Assembly: GCF_014805625.2 (NCBI RefSeq)
Contig: NW_023998458.1
Span: 434,001-498,000 of the forward strand
Source of the DNA: Glossina fuscipes
Taxonomy: Eukaryota; Arthropoda; Insecta; Diptera; Glossinidae
DNA length: 64,000 nt
Direction of reading: 5' to 3'
A program made the translations under genes and the position numbers. This document shows positions 1-13,216 of this stretch, in pieces. The notes beneath the pieces are model-generated. The model saw only the letters and a program-made list of their open reading frames with translations. It was not told where the DNA came from and did no database searches. Positions within the stretch are counted from its first letter, which is position 1; every line of letters begins with the position of its first letter.

Positions 1-78
1 GGACGATGATCTTTCTGCGGTTTAATGCGATGTATTAATTTTTCATTGTTAATAGGGAGTAAGACATTTTTCATATAT

Positions 79-275
79 TACATTCAAGGGGGGATCCGCC
101 TGAGTAGCCGAAGGCGAGTAATCTCGACTAGCAAGTCAATGGTCGTGGGTTCGAATCTCAAGTGCGGTTGAGTTTTTAATAAAAGCCGATAGCCTTAGAT
201 TCTAGCGGTTTAAAAGTTTAGTCTAAGAATTTATTTCTCTGGCGAAATGAATAATAATAATAATACATTCAAGGG
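79..275 (+). mobile_element. Full-length tRNA-derived SINE (family A) with 12-bp target-site duplication
   Basis: The body is 91-263 (173 bp), flanked by exact direct repeats TACATTCAAGGG at 79-90 and 264-275. The 5' part is tRNA-like: box A-like TAGCCGAAGGCG at 105-116 and a perfect box B GGTTCGAATCT at 148-158. A unique tail follows, ending in (AAT)n at 250-263. Exact duplication, intact boxes and a pure (AAT)n tail mark a recent insertion mobilised by a LINE in trans. Copies with the same tail occur at 37120-37290 and 58354-58552. Confidence 0.85.
105..158 (+). promoter_or_regulatory. Internal Pol III promoter (box A and box B) of the SINE
   Basis: Box A-like TAGCCGAAGGCG (105-116) fits TRGCNNARYNGG at most positions. 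Box B GGTTCGAATCT (148-158) fits GGTTCRANYCY fully. The spacing is within the tRNA range. It should drive RNA polymerase III transcription of the SINE. Confidence 0.7.
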
Positions 276-2237
276 TGCCTCTCCTTCTATTAATGAGATG
301 AGCGGGACATGTTGTGTTCACGTCCTTCTAGCTTCAATTTGTATGGCTATTAACTATCTTGTTTTTGAATCATTCGTCATTAGGTATACATATTGTTACG
401 AAGTTCGCTTTTCTCGCATATGGTTCGTATCACTAGATTGTGGATCTTCTTTTTAAGAAAGGAACACACTTGCACGTCTTCACTATAATACTCTTTTGTT
501 TACAATCGATTCGTTTAAGGGTGGGACTATTTACATGTTACTTTGGCAATACTCTCGACTTCTCAACTCTAATATTCTTTGTCGAGCCAAATTTTCTTAT
601 CCGGCTGACTCTGTCTTCCGCAAACACTCTATTTGTATACATTTTTGGAACCACATTATTATTGCATTTCGTGGTTGCATACCTTTGCTGCATTCGGAGT
701 ACTATAGATTCAACGTACATACTTACATGTTTAGAGACCGATGCCGACAACCTCAGTCTTAGTTCCATCAGTAAAGGAAAGTAAAAAATTTTTCCTATTG
801 GCATTGATCAAATTCGACAAATGACATGACATGCGGAAGTGACTGTGGACTTTCTCACAGGCAAGAATTTAATTACAATTTGGACATTGTGTGATGCAAA
901 AGAAATTTTGAATAAATTACCAGCTCTTACAAGGTTGCAATTATTAAATTTTTTAGCGAGGATCTTAAAAAAGGAATGAGGAGAATTGCGCGATAGAAAG
1001 TCGTAGATGAAAGAAAAGGAAAAAAAATTAAAGTATGACCCTTCTTGGGTAGAATTTTGTTAGAGGCGAAATTGGTGAGCAAACGAAAACTTCCGGGTAG
1101 AGGAATAACGTTCACCATCTCTTCTAAGATGAATGCGCGGGTGGAGTTTATGACCGCTAGAGCTAGGCCAAGACGTATCCACTAGATTCTGCATAATTTT
1201 AGAAGATCCTTAGCTGAAGTATTCAATTAGTATCTACTTCATTGCGTTTGGTTTGACTTAAATTAATTTTTAGGTAAGTTAAGCTTCACCATGGCTACCT
1301 AAGTGTCTACTGCTGTTACGGCGCAAGTATTGCACGTGGCCTTTGATATTGAAGATGGGCATTTTCGTATTTTGTTCTTAATTAGAAATAAAAATGCTTA
1401 GTTAAATTTATTAATTAATTATAAAATATAAAGTATATATGTGACATAGGATCGCGACAAACAACTCAAATTTCAAGATAGAGTTTCAGCAAAAAGGCAA
1501 CATCCTTGCATGCTGGTCGTTTAAGACTTTAATCTTAGCATTTATCTTTTGGTCTAACTAATAATAGTAAAGTATATTTTTGAGTATTTTGAGCTCCCGT
1601 TGAAAACTGGGTGAAAAGCTAATCATAAAGAACACTGTCTCCAATTAAAAAAGTTAACACTAGAATTGCCATAATCTACAGCACGGAGCGAATAACCCTC
1701 CATATTGTTGCAGTAAGTCTTAGAGAGTAAAGAGACTTCATAAAGGCGTTTGAAGCATTCTCCGTATAGCGAAAAGAATTTCAGTTAATTTTGTTATTTT
1801 CCAGATGATTTGTCGAATGAAAAATTCTAGCATTTGTTAATAACATAAACGAAACATAAATATGATATGTTTTTGTTTTCCGAATAATAGATAGACACGG
1901 GTTATAAAGACTGATACATTTGTGTTATTCAAGTGCACGGTAATTTTCAATAGATCTACGTGTATTGTGTTTATTTTTTCCAATTTTCTAAATTTAATTT
2001 CATCAACACAATCAGCGTCTTTGGCGGCAAAATCATTCTCTCTACATAATGCCGACATTATTATTATGATGATTATATTATGTGCATATACATATATATG
2101 TATGTGGCTTGTCTGTGTGATGTGTAATCAATACTAGTTACGGCAAAGGTAAGCATCGGTGAAGTAAATACTGCTAAGCATTAGTTGTTTCCTAAACGTA
2201 TATAAAAAAAAAAAATAAAAATAAAAAAAAATAAAAC

Positions 2238-2269
<32 letters not shown>

Positions 2270-3780
2270 TGACGGCTTGCATATGTGAATGATTGGGAAA
2301 ATAAAGGTCCGTTTACCGTTGATTTGTGTATTTAATTTGCTGGCGAAATGTAATCTTTGTAGTACTCTTTTGTAAGCGTGTACTCTGCACACGTAAATAT
2401 TAAGTGTGTATGTTTCTTTTTTTTTCTTTTTTTATGTAGGTTTAGTACATCCTTTGATAAAAGCGCAGCGGGTGTTAAAAAAAACTTCATTCGGAGGATT
2501 TAGAGATAAGACCACCCGTTGCGTTCAATGGGTGCGGTTAGTAACGTAAACAAACATACAAATATACACACACACACACGCTTTTAAGCACAGAAAACCC
2601 ACACGCACGAATGCAAACGCAGGCATATATTTATACGTCTATTCGATAATTGTGCCAAATTTTCAAATTAAGAAATCAAATCCTATTGAGGGCGTGGCCT
2701 TCTTCTTGACTCTTTTCTTTAGTTGATGATAGTCGCAAAGAAGAAGAAAAGGATTTAAGAAAAGCAACATTTTTGTGTTTTGTTTTATCTCTTTTAACCA
2801 AGTAAGGTGAATACAAATATTTCAAGCATTGCGTACATAAAACTAACGATAGTAAAGTCTCTCACATTTATACGGGAAATCCCTGTTAAGCTCTCTATTA
2901 ATTCCCTCATTTAATTTTCTTTTGACTTTAGCAATATCTTCTGATGCTATTTCCCTCATACCTTGATGTGATGTGATATCATCGTCTGCTCAAACAAATT
3001 AAATGCTTTTTCTCTGATAAAAGCGAAATCATCTCTTCTTACGATTTCATTTCTTATTTTTTATTTCTTATTTTTTTTTGTTTTTTTTCAACTATTAAAA
3101 AAAAGAGAGAGAAAAAATTTTACTTCTGCATCAAGTAATATTAACTTCATATGTACACGAGTTTATGTCCTTTATCTCTTGTTTCATGGGAAAATGAAAT
3201 TATGCGAAAAAGAGGAAGAAGAAGAAGAAAATTGTCCTCAGCATCATTATCATCGTCTCAGCATATCGTCTTTTCGTCTCTCATTCAGTCTCTATTTAAA
3301 AAAGGTCTTTACGTTTTCATTCCGCATCTTATGTTCTTGCCTGCAAAACTTACTCAAGTCAGCAAATAAGCTTTAGCCGGATTGCAATTTCGCGTATTTT
3401 ATGACTTTCTTTCATTTTACACACACACACACAAACACACACAATCGTCCATGTATTTTTCACTTCTCTGTTCAAATGAAATTTTCAACTTAATTTATGA
3501 ACAATGTATTGTATAAACAAAAACAAAACAGAAAATGAAGTAAGATTTTACTAAGGGAGTAATAAAAATAAATTCATTTTGGGTTTTAGAGCTTGAAAGT
3601 AAAGAAATATGTTTAGCACTTGAGCTTTGTTATAAAAAATCCCGATCTAAAGCAATAATCCCGTATCAAAATGAGTTAACATTTGGTAGTCTAAGAAGTA
3701 TTAAGCCTAAATTAGGTAGTCTTAGTGGGTTTATCATTATTTATTTATATATAATATAAAGACTAAAAACAACAAATAAA
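276..3780. other. Upstream intergenic DNA, no gene seen
   Basis: Open frames here are short, lack ATG-proximal coding character and overlap on both strands. The segment contains a TA tract (about 2237-2269) and CA tracts (2566-2579, 3419-3443). I recognise no protein or RNA gene. Confidence 0.6.
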
Positions 3781-4130
3781 AACATTATAGTGGCGTAAGG
3801 CCTACCATTCAATACCCTACCTCACGTCGACTTTTCAAATTAAGTCGTTATAAGGAAAGCGAACGTAAAAGTGGACCAATCTGAGCTATTTTCAACAACG
3901 TTCGTCCTTGAATCAAAACGTTTCAGCGTTCCGAACTTCATCAAAATGGTTTAAAATTTCGCTGCCTGTAGATTGAACGAAAGAAAAGAAAAGAAAAGAA
4001 AGACCGCCGGACAGCCAACCTTAGAAAATGTGTCTGAATTCACCTGTGCTGGGTCCATCTCAAGCCTTCCTCACTGTTGCATACATCCGCACAAACGGCC
4101 TTGTACCACAAGTAGTGCAGTTTATAAGAA
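3781..4130 (+). repeat. Dispersed hairpin/ATACCC repeat, copy 1
   Basis: The copy starts AACATTATAG, carries ATACCCTAC at 3812-3820 and continues with the family blocks: a TCAACAACGTTCGTCC-like block, TCATCAAAAT, a CCTGTAGATTGAAC block, GGTCCATCTCAAGCCTTC and CATACATCCGCACAAAC. It ends near a degraded GTAGGGTATAA. No coding capacity. Other copies lie at 26181, 33185, 38499 and 57438. Confidence 0.75.
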
Positions 4131-7100
4131 ATCTCTAATCAAAAATGTGTTCGATTTTGATGTGATATATAACTAAAAATGTATAAAATCTGAAGTTGCA
4201 TTGATACACCTTTTATTTATAATTAGAATCTCTAAATAGTAAGACGCATATATAAGGGCTTTTAACCACAAGCGAGGATTTTTTCCGCAGTGCAATGCGT
4301 AAAATCATAAGAATGCATAAAATGCAATAGCATTCGTTTTTATTGCGCCGCAAAATGACAACTTGGAGGCCAATTATTAATCACGTAGTTTTATATAACT
4401 TTAATATATTAGTAAAAATTAGTTTAAGGAGTGGATCCCTGCCATGATGAATGTTACGGTATTAAGTGTGTATATACAATTACATCACTCTTACCCTTAC
4501 AAATTGATTCTAATCGAGTTGCGCATATCACAATTCATTTTAAAATAAATTTTCTATCAATTTTGGAAAGTTATTTAAAGGAAAATAATTTTATGTTGTT
4601 GTTTGTTTTGTGGAAAAGGGCGTCTTCAAAACACTATATATTTCCTTTTCACTTGTAAACATTGTAACAAAAATGAAGCATGAACTTACCCAATACAGAA
4701 GCCGGATGAATATATAATCACAGTTGGATCTAGAAAGAAAATATATCAAATTAATTTTATTATAGCAATTTTGGGAAAAATTATCGAGAGATTTTTGCAT
4801 AATGCGAGTCTAGGCAGGAATGAATATATGGCATAAAATTTTACCCATATCAAGTTTTTTTCCTTGTCATGCATGCACTTTTGAATGCAATTTGAATAAC
4901 GGTTATTTTTAATTAATTTATTTCGAAAAGTTTGATTAATTTTAGATAAGTTTCCACTAACACTTAAGAAACAAAGATATGCAGAAATTTTCAATATTCT
5001 TCGAAAATGTTTTACTTTTCTGGGAGCTTCAGGTGACTTATACTCCATTGTACGCCTTATGATGTTATTTTTTTTGTCCTTATATATATGGAAAGAAAAG
5101 CAAAATTAGTTTGATAGTAGTGATGAGCGCTGATTGCATACTGTTGCGGAAAATAAGCAAGAAAGCTATACGCGTCTTGGAAAGGAACGGTCAAGTTGAA
5201 TAAATGCAAAAAAAAAAATGTATGAAATTTTCTTATTTTGTGGACATTAACTCGCAAGCCATATTTAGACCAGAATTTTAAATCTGAAGCACCGCTAGAT
5301 CTCTAATGAAATAATAAAAAAAAGTAATGTTTGCAATGGAACGCGTAATAACTTTATCTTACACGCAGTTGTACAAACTGGCCGACTCCAATTTTACCTT
5401 GCTTTTTTTTATAATTTTTGGGTCTCAAATTTCAGAACAATACTTGTCGTAGACCTACGGCGCTTCATATAAATTTCTGTGTTTTTTTTTTAATTAACTG
5501 CGGAATTTTCGGTACTCTAGTCGTTTTTGCACATCACAAGCCGGCATATGGATATCAAAGAAGAGTCATAAGCGGTAAGAGATGTTTAGGCTTCTTTACC
5601 AAAAGAAACCTTACAAAATTTTAGAAGATTAGATTAAGAGAAGATTAAAGATTAAGGAGAAAAGATTAAATTTAATAAGAAAATTTTATTAAGACTAAAA
5701 TTAAAAAAAAAAACTCTTTATCAAAAAAATTATTTATATTGGAATTATTGTTTTTACTAAAAAATTTTCATTTCAATTTAAAAAAATTTCAACTTAATCA
5801 AAATTTAAAAATTAAAAAAAATTAAAATTCTTGTAAATATATAAAATTTTTCAAATACTTCCAATTTCGCGTTCGCAAGGTTGCATTAGCGCTTAAGAAA
5901 GAATTTTATCTAATTTTTTCTTTTTTATTCAATTTTCGTTTGGGCGGATGTGGGTGCCTTGAGCTATAATCAAAAATGCATCCCTGTGGTTTTCAAATCG
6001 ATTTTAGTCAACGTTCTAAAAAGTAATGTAAAACTGTAGTGTTGAGAGTTTCAAATTATTGATGAGAATAAATAAAATTTAAATAAAAATAAATGTTTTC
6101 CCTTAGCGGTTTTAGTTCTTGAAATTGTAGGATTTATTATAACAGACAGGAGAGAAGGAATAAATCGTTGCTAATAAGGTCTCCGATGCATGAGTCCAAA
6201 TGATACAAATAATAGATAAGATAATTAGTGTCCCGTTATTCTTGTAAAACATAACTTGAGCATATAAATTGGAAAAGTAATTAAAGAGGAATCAAGAAGC
6301 AAGTAATTTGTTCATTAACTAAACTAACATAAAAATATTGAATTTATTGACCGCCTTTGAAGTTAGTTTTTATGAAATGCATCTTGTGTTCTGTGTTTAT
6401 TGATGCTGAAAACTGTTTTATCAAAAGTCTGAAATGGAAAAGTGCCCGCAATTGTTAACTCATGTACATAAAAGAATCAATGATTGTATGGCTACATAAT
6501 AAAATTACTTCATACGAAGAGAGTGTACAGGTACACATTTATACATTTTGGTCATTACATGTTTGCTATTAAATTTGCACTTGTCGAACGCTGACTGACT
6601 CATTCAATGTGTGTGGTTCATGTGTGCGTGTTTGTGAGCGTGTGTGTTTTTTTTATTGTTTGAATGGGGGAATAACGTCGGTAATGATAATGAGGACACT
6701 GATTGCTTTTATTTATTTGATGTGCGGTTTTGTAAATACCTTGTGTGCGCTGCGCGTCGGTTGTCCATATATAATGCTTCTGTAGGGATCTGCTCTTAAT
6801 TTATTATGCAATCTACGTTTTTGTGTTTTTCACCAGCACTAAGTTTTTGTTACTGTATTTTATTGTAAATTGGAAATTTTATACTGTTGATGGTATTTTA
6901 TGATTTTTCATTACAAAGTATGTAAGAAACTAATAACTCTCTTCTACACCCTGTTCTATTCTGACTGGTTCGTGTTGGCTGAACGATGCTTCCTCTTTCT
7001 TTCTCTCTCTCTCTCTCTCTCTGTATACGTAAACAATGATGATGATTGCTGCTGTTAGCCCTTAAACACAGAAACCCCCGCAAACCTGTGCGATTAAAAT

Positions 7101-7474
7101 TTAATCTATTAAACCTGCAATTAAATTTTGATATTATTTTGCAAAATAAATAATAATATTATTTTGTAAAAATAGATTCTTCATCACCTAATTTATGCCA
7201 TTTAAAATTAATTAAAAAATTTCAAAAAAAAGATTTTTATTTTTAAGATTAAAATCGTAATGGATTAATTGTGTGATTATACATACATATATGCGTATAT
7301 ACACATACACCGCTAACCGATACGCTATATTGGTTTTGATATATCGTATCATACATAGTAAATCGTGTATAGCACATATGTATTTTTAGTCTGCCCGATA
7401 TTATAAAGTGATTGGTTTATCTGTTTGCTTTCGCCCGATCTTTTCTTGCGGTTCATTTGATTAAGCTTTCATCC
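4131..7474. other. Upstream intergenic DNA, no gene seen
   Basis: This is AT-rich sequence with a degenerate AGATTAA-like simple repeat at about 5622-5672, A/T-only stretches at 5690-5850 and a CT microsatellite at 7001-7022. No supported gene. Confidence 0.6.
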
Positions 7475-8035
7475 CAATGCCCATCAGTTCCTTTGCCGTT
7501 GGACATTTGATGTTCCATTCGAAAGACTGGCTTTTGTCCCTCCCTCCGTTTATCTTGCCGTTTGCCAGCGTATCTGTCCGTCAGTCCATCGCTCCATTAA
7601 TTCACCCGTCCATCGGTTTATTCGTCCATGATTTCATCCGTTTACTAGTTCATCCGCCCACTCTTTTACTTGTGTGTTTTATCTACGTCCATTCGTTCGT
7701 TTCATAATCTGTTTAGTCTCCCATTTATTGGTGAGACAATATATTCATTCAGTTTATATTCCCATTTAGTCATGTGCTTCTTAATCTAACTTTCCCTTCA
7801 CTTAACTCTCCGTTCGTGCGTTTGTAATTTCATTCATCTGTTCATCTATCGCTTAGTAATTCATAGGTTGATTACACACATATTCATCCGTCCATCTTTG
7901 CGTTCTTCTATGTACATTTCTATCTGATCGCTCAATTGTCATTCCGTTGTTTACACGTCTTTCCATACAATCACGCGACGATCCATTTAATGCGTCCTTT
8001 CAGTTGCTCATTTATTCGCACATGATTTCCTTCTT
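7475..8035. repeat. Cryptic low-complexity block of CATCCG / GTCCAT / CCATTCG words
   Basis: Over about 560 bp the words TCATCCG, GTCCATC, TCCATTC and TTCGTCC recur many times without strict periodicity, and purines are depleted on this strand. It looks like a decayed short-unit tandem repeat. The 76-aa open frame inside it is a by-product of the composition. Confidence 0.5.
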
Positions 8036-9549
8036 TCTTTGATTGCCTTTTGGTGGGTTGGAAACCGGGACAAATTTCGAAAAATAGAAGGAGATACAAA
8101 CATAACTATTGACTCTTTGATTGCTTTAGAACATGGTACGTAAAATGTGAATATATTTTATCAGCGTGGATCTGGATATTCATTCGGTCAATCTATCTAT
8201 CGGTTATTTGTAGACACCACGTTTAAAATCCCAGCGATCCGACGGGAAAATTAAAACCCGTTATTCTTTCTTTAGGTCTACAGATGTATTCTGAAAATGT
8301 GCTTGATCTGGTCACAAAAGTGACACCAAGGCCTACTGTATTTAACATTGAAACATTGCAGACTTTAAATTGCCGATTATAATAAATAATTTCCAATTTA
8401 ATGGAAGTACTTAACTGCCTCGTGTAAAAGTTGGTTGGTAAAATCGTCATAATTGGGTAAGTGACGCGCCTACAATTAAAAAATTACTTTCTGATTGTCG
8501 CATATTTCATATTGAATGTGATCGGTATCCAAAGTTCGGTTTCCCCGTAACTGTCCTTATTATTATTTATCGTATTTTTTTCCCTCGCTAACTCTATTCT
8601 ATGCGATGAATATAACAACAACAATATCAACATGTTATTGTAATATTTAAAATGCTGTAAATGTATCTTCATTAAAATAACCGAAATAATTGCTTTGGAA
8701 CAAAAGCAATTCGCAAATATCCACCGCGAGTATCACTCAATTTTCAGTAATGGCGAAAAACAATAGAATTTTTTAACAAATGAATACATTTGAAATAGAA
8801 TGAACAATAACTATATAGTTGTTTTTGTTTTAGCTTTCGCTTACTTTTTTTCCATCCTATTGCTTATGAAATGTGCTTTTTCCGAAATTGCTTCTATGTA
8901 TAGCGTGAAATTCCATTCAATGCAGACTTCTTTATGAATAAATTGCAAGAAAAAAAATTTCATTTACTTTAATGCGACTCTTGCACATCTAACTTAACTA
9001 TTAAGTCTAATATGTTTATTTTTATTAAAATGGAGCAAAAGAGTATTGCTTGGGAATAATAAGCAGAGAAATATTTTCGCCTAAAACACATTCTAGACAA
9101 ACAATATAGAAACTTAAACTATTTGACCAATTTCGCGTTTCAAGTAAATTGTAGCTATACGTTAGTTACAAGAGTTCCAAGTTATTGGTAGCAATATTCC
9201 CGAACATTTGGATTTTTGCTTCTTTTTAATTACCGTAAAATAAATTAACTCCGTTTTCAGTTTCACTGACAAATGCCGGACGTGTGGATAGAAAAGCTTA
9301 CGTTCAGTGATATATGTGTCGATGGCTTTCTGTTAATGGCACAATGATATCTGTCGGTTATAAATAAAAAAATTTGATATCAAAGTGGAAATAGTTATGG
9401 CTGCATTTGAGTGTGAATACGAAAGGAAGGCTCAATATATCTAACGAGTTAGAGGCGTCCGATTGAAGGCATTCGCAACTATAATACCAACTCGTTGATA
9501 TTAGCGAATATTATGATAAACGAAATAAAAAGAAAAGGACAGCATTCTA
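8036..9549. other. Upstream intergenic DNA, no gene seen
   Basis: I see no repeat, coding region or RNA gene that I can support in this segment. Confidence 0.55.
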
Positions 9550-10580
9550 GGGCCCAGGTTAGCTTACATACTCCTTTTCAATCTTCTTCTTGTCTTGTCT
9601 TCGTGAAAACTATGAAAGAGAGTACAGATTAGTACATAGAACTTCTTTCAATCTTTGCCTTTGTTCAAAGTTGAAAGATTATGAGACGGAATATAGGTTA
9701 GCTTGCTGCACAGATCTTTTTAGTCTTCCATCTCCTTTAAGTTTCGCAAAAATTACGCAAGAGTACTCAAGTTAATAATACCTTTCTCGCTCTTCAAGTT
9801 TCTCGAAAATTATGAAAAAAGATTTAGACTTCGGGTTATATTTAGTTTTTCATCTTCTCTAAGCTCCTCAATAATTATGGAACTGGACTCAGGTTAGTTT
9901 AGCTAGTTTCTTTTCTTTTTTCCATCTTCTTTCTATTACAGCTCAGATTATTTTACCCTTCGCTTTTCAGTCTTCCATCTTCGTTTATGCCCTCAAATAT
10001 TAGACAGCTCATCGCAGTATTTCAGAGTCTTCGAAGGCTTGGTTTATGTGACTCCTTTTCATGGTCTACCTTCCTAAAATTTCATCAAAACTATGAACAA
10101 TAATTTGGATTTCCGATTCGGTTAATGTACCCCTTGTAGTCTTAAATTTATTTTAAGTGTCCCAAGTATTGTAAAAGAATGCTTAGGCGAGCTCCTTGTA
10201 CTCTCCCTCTATCATCTTCTACGGATTCCTCAAAAGGCGTGCAACACAGTTTATATTAGCGTACATGGCCCCTCTAGTACCTTCGCCTTTTTCATGTTTT
10301 TGAAGAATTATAAAGTAGACCTCAAATGGCTTGCATTATTCCATCTCTTTCGTTTTTATCAACAATTAAGGCACAATGTTATGAGGGATAATTTAAAAAA
10401 AAAACTTCCATATCCCAAAAAGGTAAGTTATCTCTTCACATATCTGTTTGGGTCGGTACGGTTTAAATGGGGAGAGAAGGAAAGTAGGTTCATAACCTGT
10501 AATGTCAGTTTAAGTTTGTTTGCATAAGTAATTAATAGAAGTTTGTTTTATACTTTTCAATCTATTTTCATCTTCTAATA
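9550..10580. repeat. Diverged tandem array, unit about 55-75 bp, over ten units
   Basis: A CAGGTTAGCTTA-like phrase recurs near 9555, 9625, 9695, 9768, 9834, 9890 and 9945, and in weaker form near 10039, 10118, 10182 and 10250. Between occurrences the order is constant: CTCCTTTTCAATCTTC, CATCTTCT, AAGTTTCTCAAAAATTATG, then GAGTACTCAG. The units are strongly diverged, so the array is old. It is not coding. Confidence 0.75.
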
Positions 10581-10807
10581 TCGTCCAGATGGCCAGGTGA
10601 CTATGCCAATTGTTACTTCTTTGGTTTGTATGGTTGTTTTTATACACTTACCAATGTTTCGGTTATGTTTAATGGGTTTGCTAAACTGCCCTTTTTTTGA
10701 ATAGATGTTTGAGAAATTTTTCCTCTTCTTTACTATCGTTGCACTGTTTGTATTATTAACTACTTTTCGATTACTTCTATTCATAAAAGCATGCAAGTAT
10801 CAAGTAC

Positions 10808-10851
<44 letters not shown>

Positions 10852-10852
10852 G
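10808..10852. repeat. (GA)n microsatellite
   Basis: A near-pure GA tract of about 45 bp with one AA interruption. GA tracts are binding sites for GAGA factor, Pipsqueak and CLAMP in flies. Confidence 0.95.
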
Positions 10853-11727
10853 TAAAAGAAAATTTTATTGACAAAGTTCAATAAAAAAGTTTTTTATTCA
10901 AAAATTGTTCGACATTTGTTGAGAGTTTAGTTTATATGAGAAAACAGTGAATACTGTTTATAGAAATGCGAATTGCTATTACTGTTCTTGTTGTTGCTGT
11001 TGTTTTTATTATATTTTATCTGTGGCAAACTTAGATTGCAAACTAATTGCAGTTAAGTCGAGCAAATATTATCTGCCGGCAATTCTCGAACTTGAGAAAC
11101 AAAAAGCGAGAAAATTATATATGAAAGGCAAAAAAGAAAGCAACAAGAAAGAGAAAGAAAAAAAAAAAGATTAAATACAACAAGAACAACAATTTCTATA
11201 TAAACACTAAACAAAAATCTATATGAACAGTATTGTGCAAAGCATTCGATGCACATACGCACATACGTGGCGTACACAACATCCAGACAATTTTTAAGCT
11301 TGTCTGGAAGAGTCTGATGAGGAAGCATTCGTTTTGGGTTGCGTTACTGGTGAGTGCAGCAATTTTCGTTAAAAGCGCATAAACGTGTACACCATTAAAA
11401 TGAAAACTCCCCCAAGTCGATATAAAACAAGATATAAACAAACATGAGCATGCACAGCACATACGTAAATAGAGAATCACAGAATAAAAAAGCACTTGGA
11501 AGTTTTTCAAACTAATTTCTGCTGTTTGATCCTTTACCCCATTCATACTGTGCAAGCAAGCACGTATACACATACAAATGTGAAAAGCCAACAAATCTAT
11601 ATATTATCCTGACTGCGAATTTATATGGTGCACAGATGCCAATAACAATAACTGTATTGTATTCATGTATCTGTATATTTACAATATCTGCATATAAATA
11701 TATAAATGCATACATATTCATGAACAT

Positions 11728-11770
<43 letters not shown>

Positions 11771-11795
11771 TATATACATATACATATATATACAA
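11728..11795. repeat. (CA)/(TA)n microsatellite
   Basis: A compound tract: CA repeats followed by about 60 bp of TA/TACATA repeats. Confidence 0.9.
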
Positions 11796-11990
11796 AGAGG
11801 AGGCAATAAAGTCGTTAATGGCTCACCACAGTATTCAAGTGGCAACACATAGTAGCCCAACTAGACTCAACTCAATACAATAAAGGAGCCCAACATAACA
11901 CACGACAACTTGGTAACTCTCTGAATGCTCGTACATCAATTAGGTTCGTTTATATCGGTTCGCTTGTTGTTATTATAATGTTGATGATCT

Positions 11991-12026
11991 TGTTGTTGCT
12001 GTTGTTGTTGTTGTTGTTGTTGTTGT
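11991..12026. repeat. (TTG)n microsatellite
   Basis: A TTG/CTG triplet run of about 36 bp. It is not part of a supported coding exon. Confidence 0.9.
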
Positions 12027-12329
12027 GTTTGTTGGTATTTTTATGTTTGTTTGTTTATTTGTTGCTGTTAGCTATGAGAAACACACTTTACAAAGTTAGA
12101 ATTTTCCGTTTATGTTTTCCCATTATTCGCTACTGTGTGTGTATATATGCCATACTTATTATTACTATTGTTGTTCTTCTGGTGCTTTAATTCGCCTCGC
12201 ACATCTCCCGTCGCCATCAGCCGGCCATTCTGCGCACTCCTTTATGCAATATCTCTCCAATCCATTAATATTCTTTATTTAGTGGCTCGTTTTACTTACT
12301 GTTGGCAATACCAACGCAATTTGTTATAG

Positions 12330-13165
12330 AATTGTTTTTCCTGTTCATAATAAGTTGCCTTTGACTGGTCGGTCGTCTATTGTGTTAATAGTCTCTTCTT
12401 AAACATGCAAATGAGTACCCTGTACATTCTTCAGGTCACATACAAAAAGTATTCCGTAATTCTCTTCCCCTTATCGCAATGTTTATTCTTTCTGTTCTTT
12501 TGCACACACATATTACAACGTACTCAACTGATGATGATGGTATGACGACACTGATGGCGTAGAGAGTAGAAGGGTATTTTTTGTTTTTGTTTATTATACG
12601 TTCCATTTAATTTCAAAGTACTTTAAGCTTTGTGGCGGTGCATTTGTGGATTTGTGTTACGGGATGTATAGAGGTGGGGGAACGGAAGAGTAGATAGTGT
12701 TAGAAATAAGATGATGGTGCACTGTTTATTCATTATGACCGGTCAATGAATTTGTCTATAGTCTTACTTTATTTTTTGCTTTACAGTTAAGAGCAATTTT
12801 AAGTGTCTGCTTGTTTGTGAAGTTTTCTTAAAAGCCACTTTGCAAATAAAATGCGAATAACAGGACTTTAGTACAAGTTTCTGGGATATATTAAAGGGTT
12901 ACCAACTTAATAAACCAGTAATGAACTAATATGTGTTCGTTGATAATCAGTAATATGCGTCCACTAAGTCTCAAGAGTAAATGAGAGCAGAGAAGGATTT
13001 TTTCGATCTTTGATCGAAATCTTAGACGGAATTACATTATGTCTGAGAAGCTTATCGTTGAATATTTACTAATGAAACGTAAGCTTACGAATAGCGGCAG
13101 TCATTGGGGGATGAGAAATACAACTCTACTTCCAAGTCAGGATTAATTGTAATGATTAAAGTTTG

Positions 13166-13171
<6 letters not shown>
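12330..13171. other. Upstream intergenic DNA with an octamer site
   Basis: An ATGCAAAT octamer (POU-type site) lies near 12405. Nothing else is supported in this stretch. Confidence 0.35.

Positions 13172-13214
<43 letters not shown>
13172..13214. repeat. (CT)n microsatellite
   Basis: A pure CT tract of about 43 bp, which reads GA on the minus strand. It is one of several GA/CT tracts in the 10 kb upstream of the Hmx promoter. Confidence 0.95.

Positions 13215-13216
<2 letters not shown>

Noticed and set aside
440..804. Overlapping 88-114 codon frames on both strands near the left end
   Set aside because: They overlap in three frames, show no conserved motif, and the DNA after them is full of stops.
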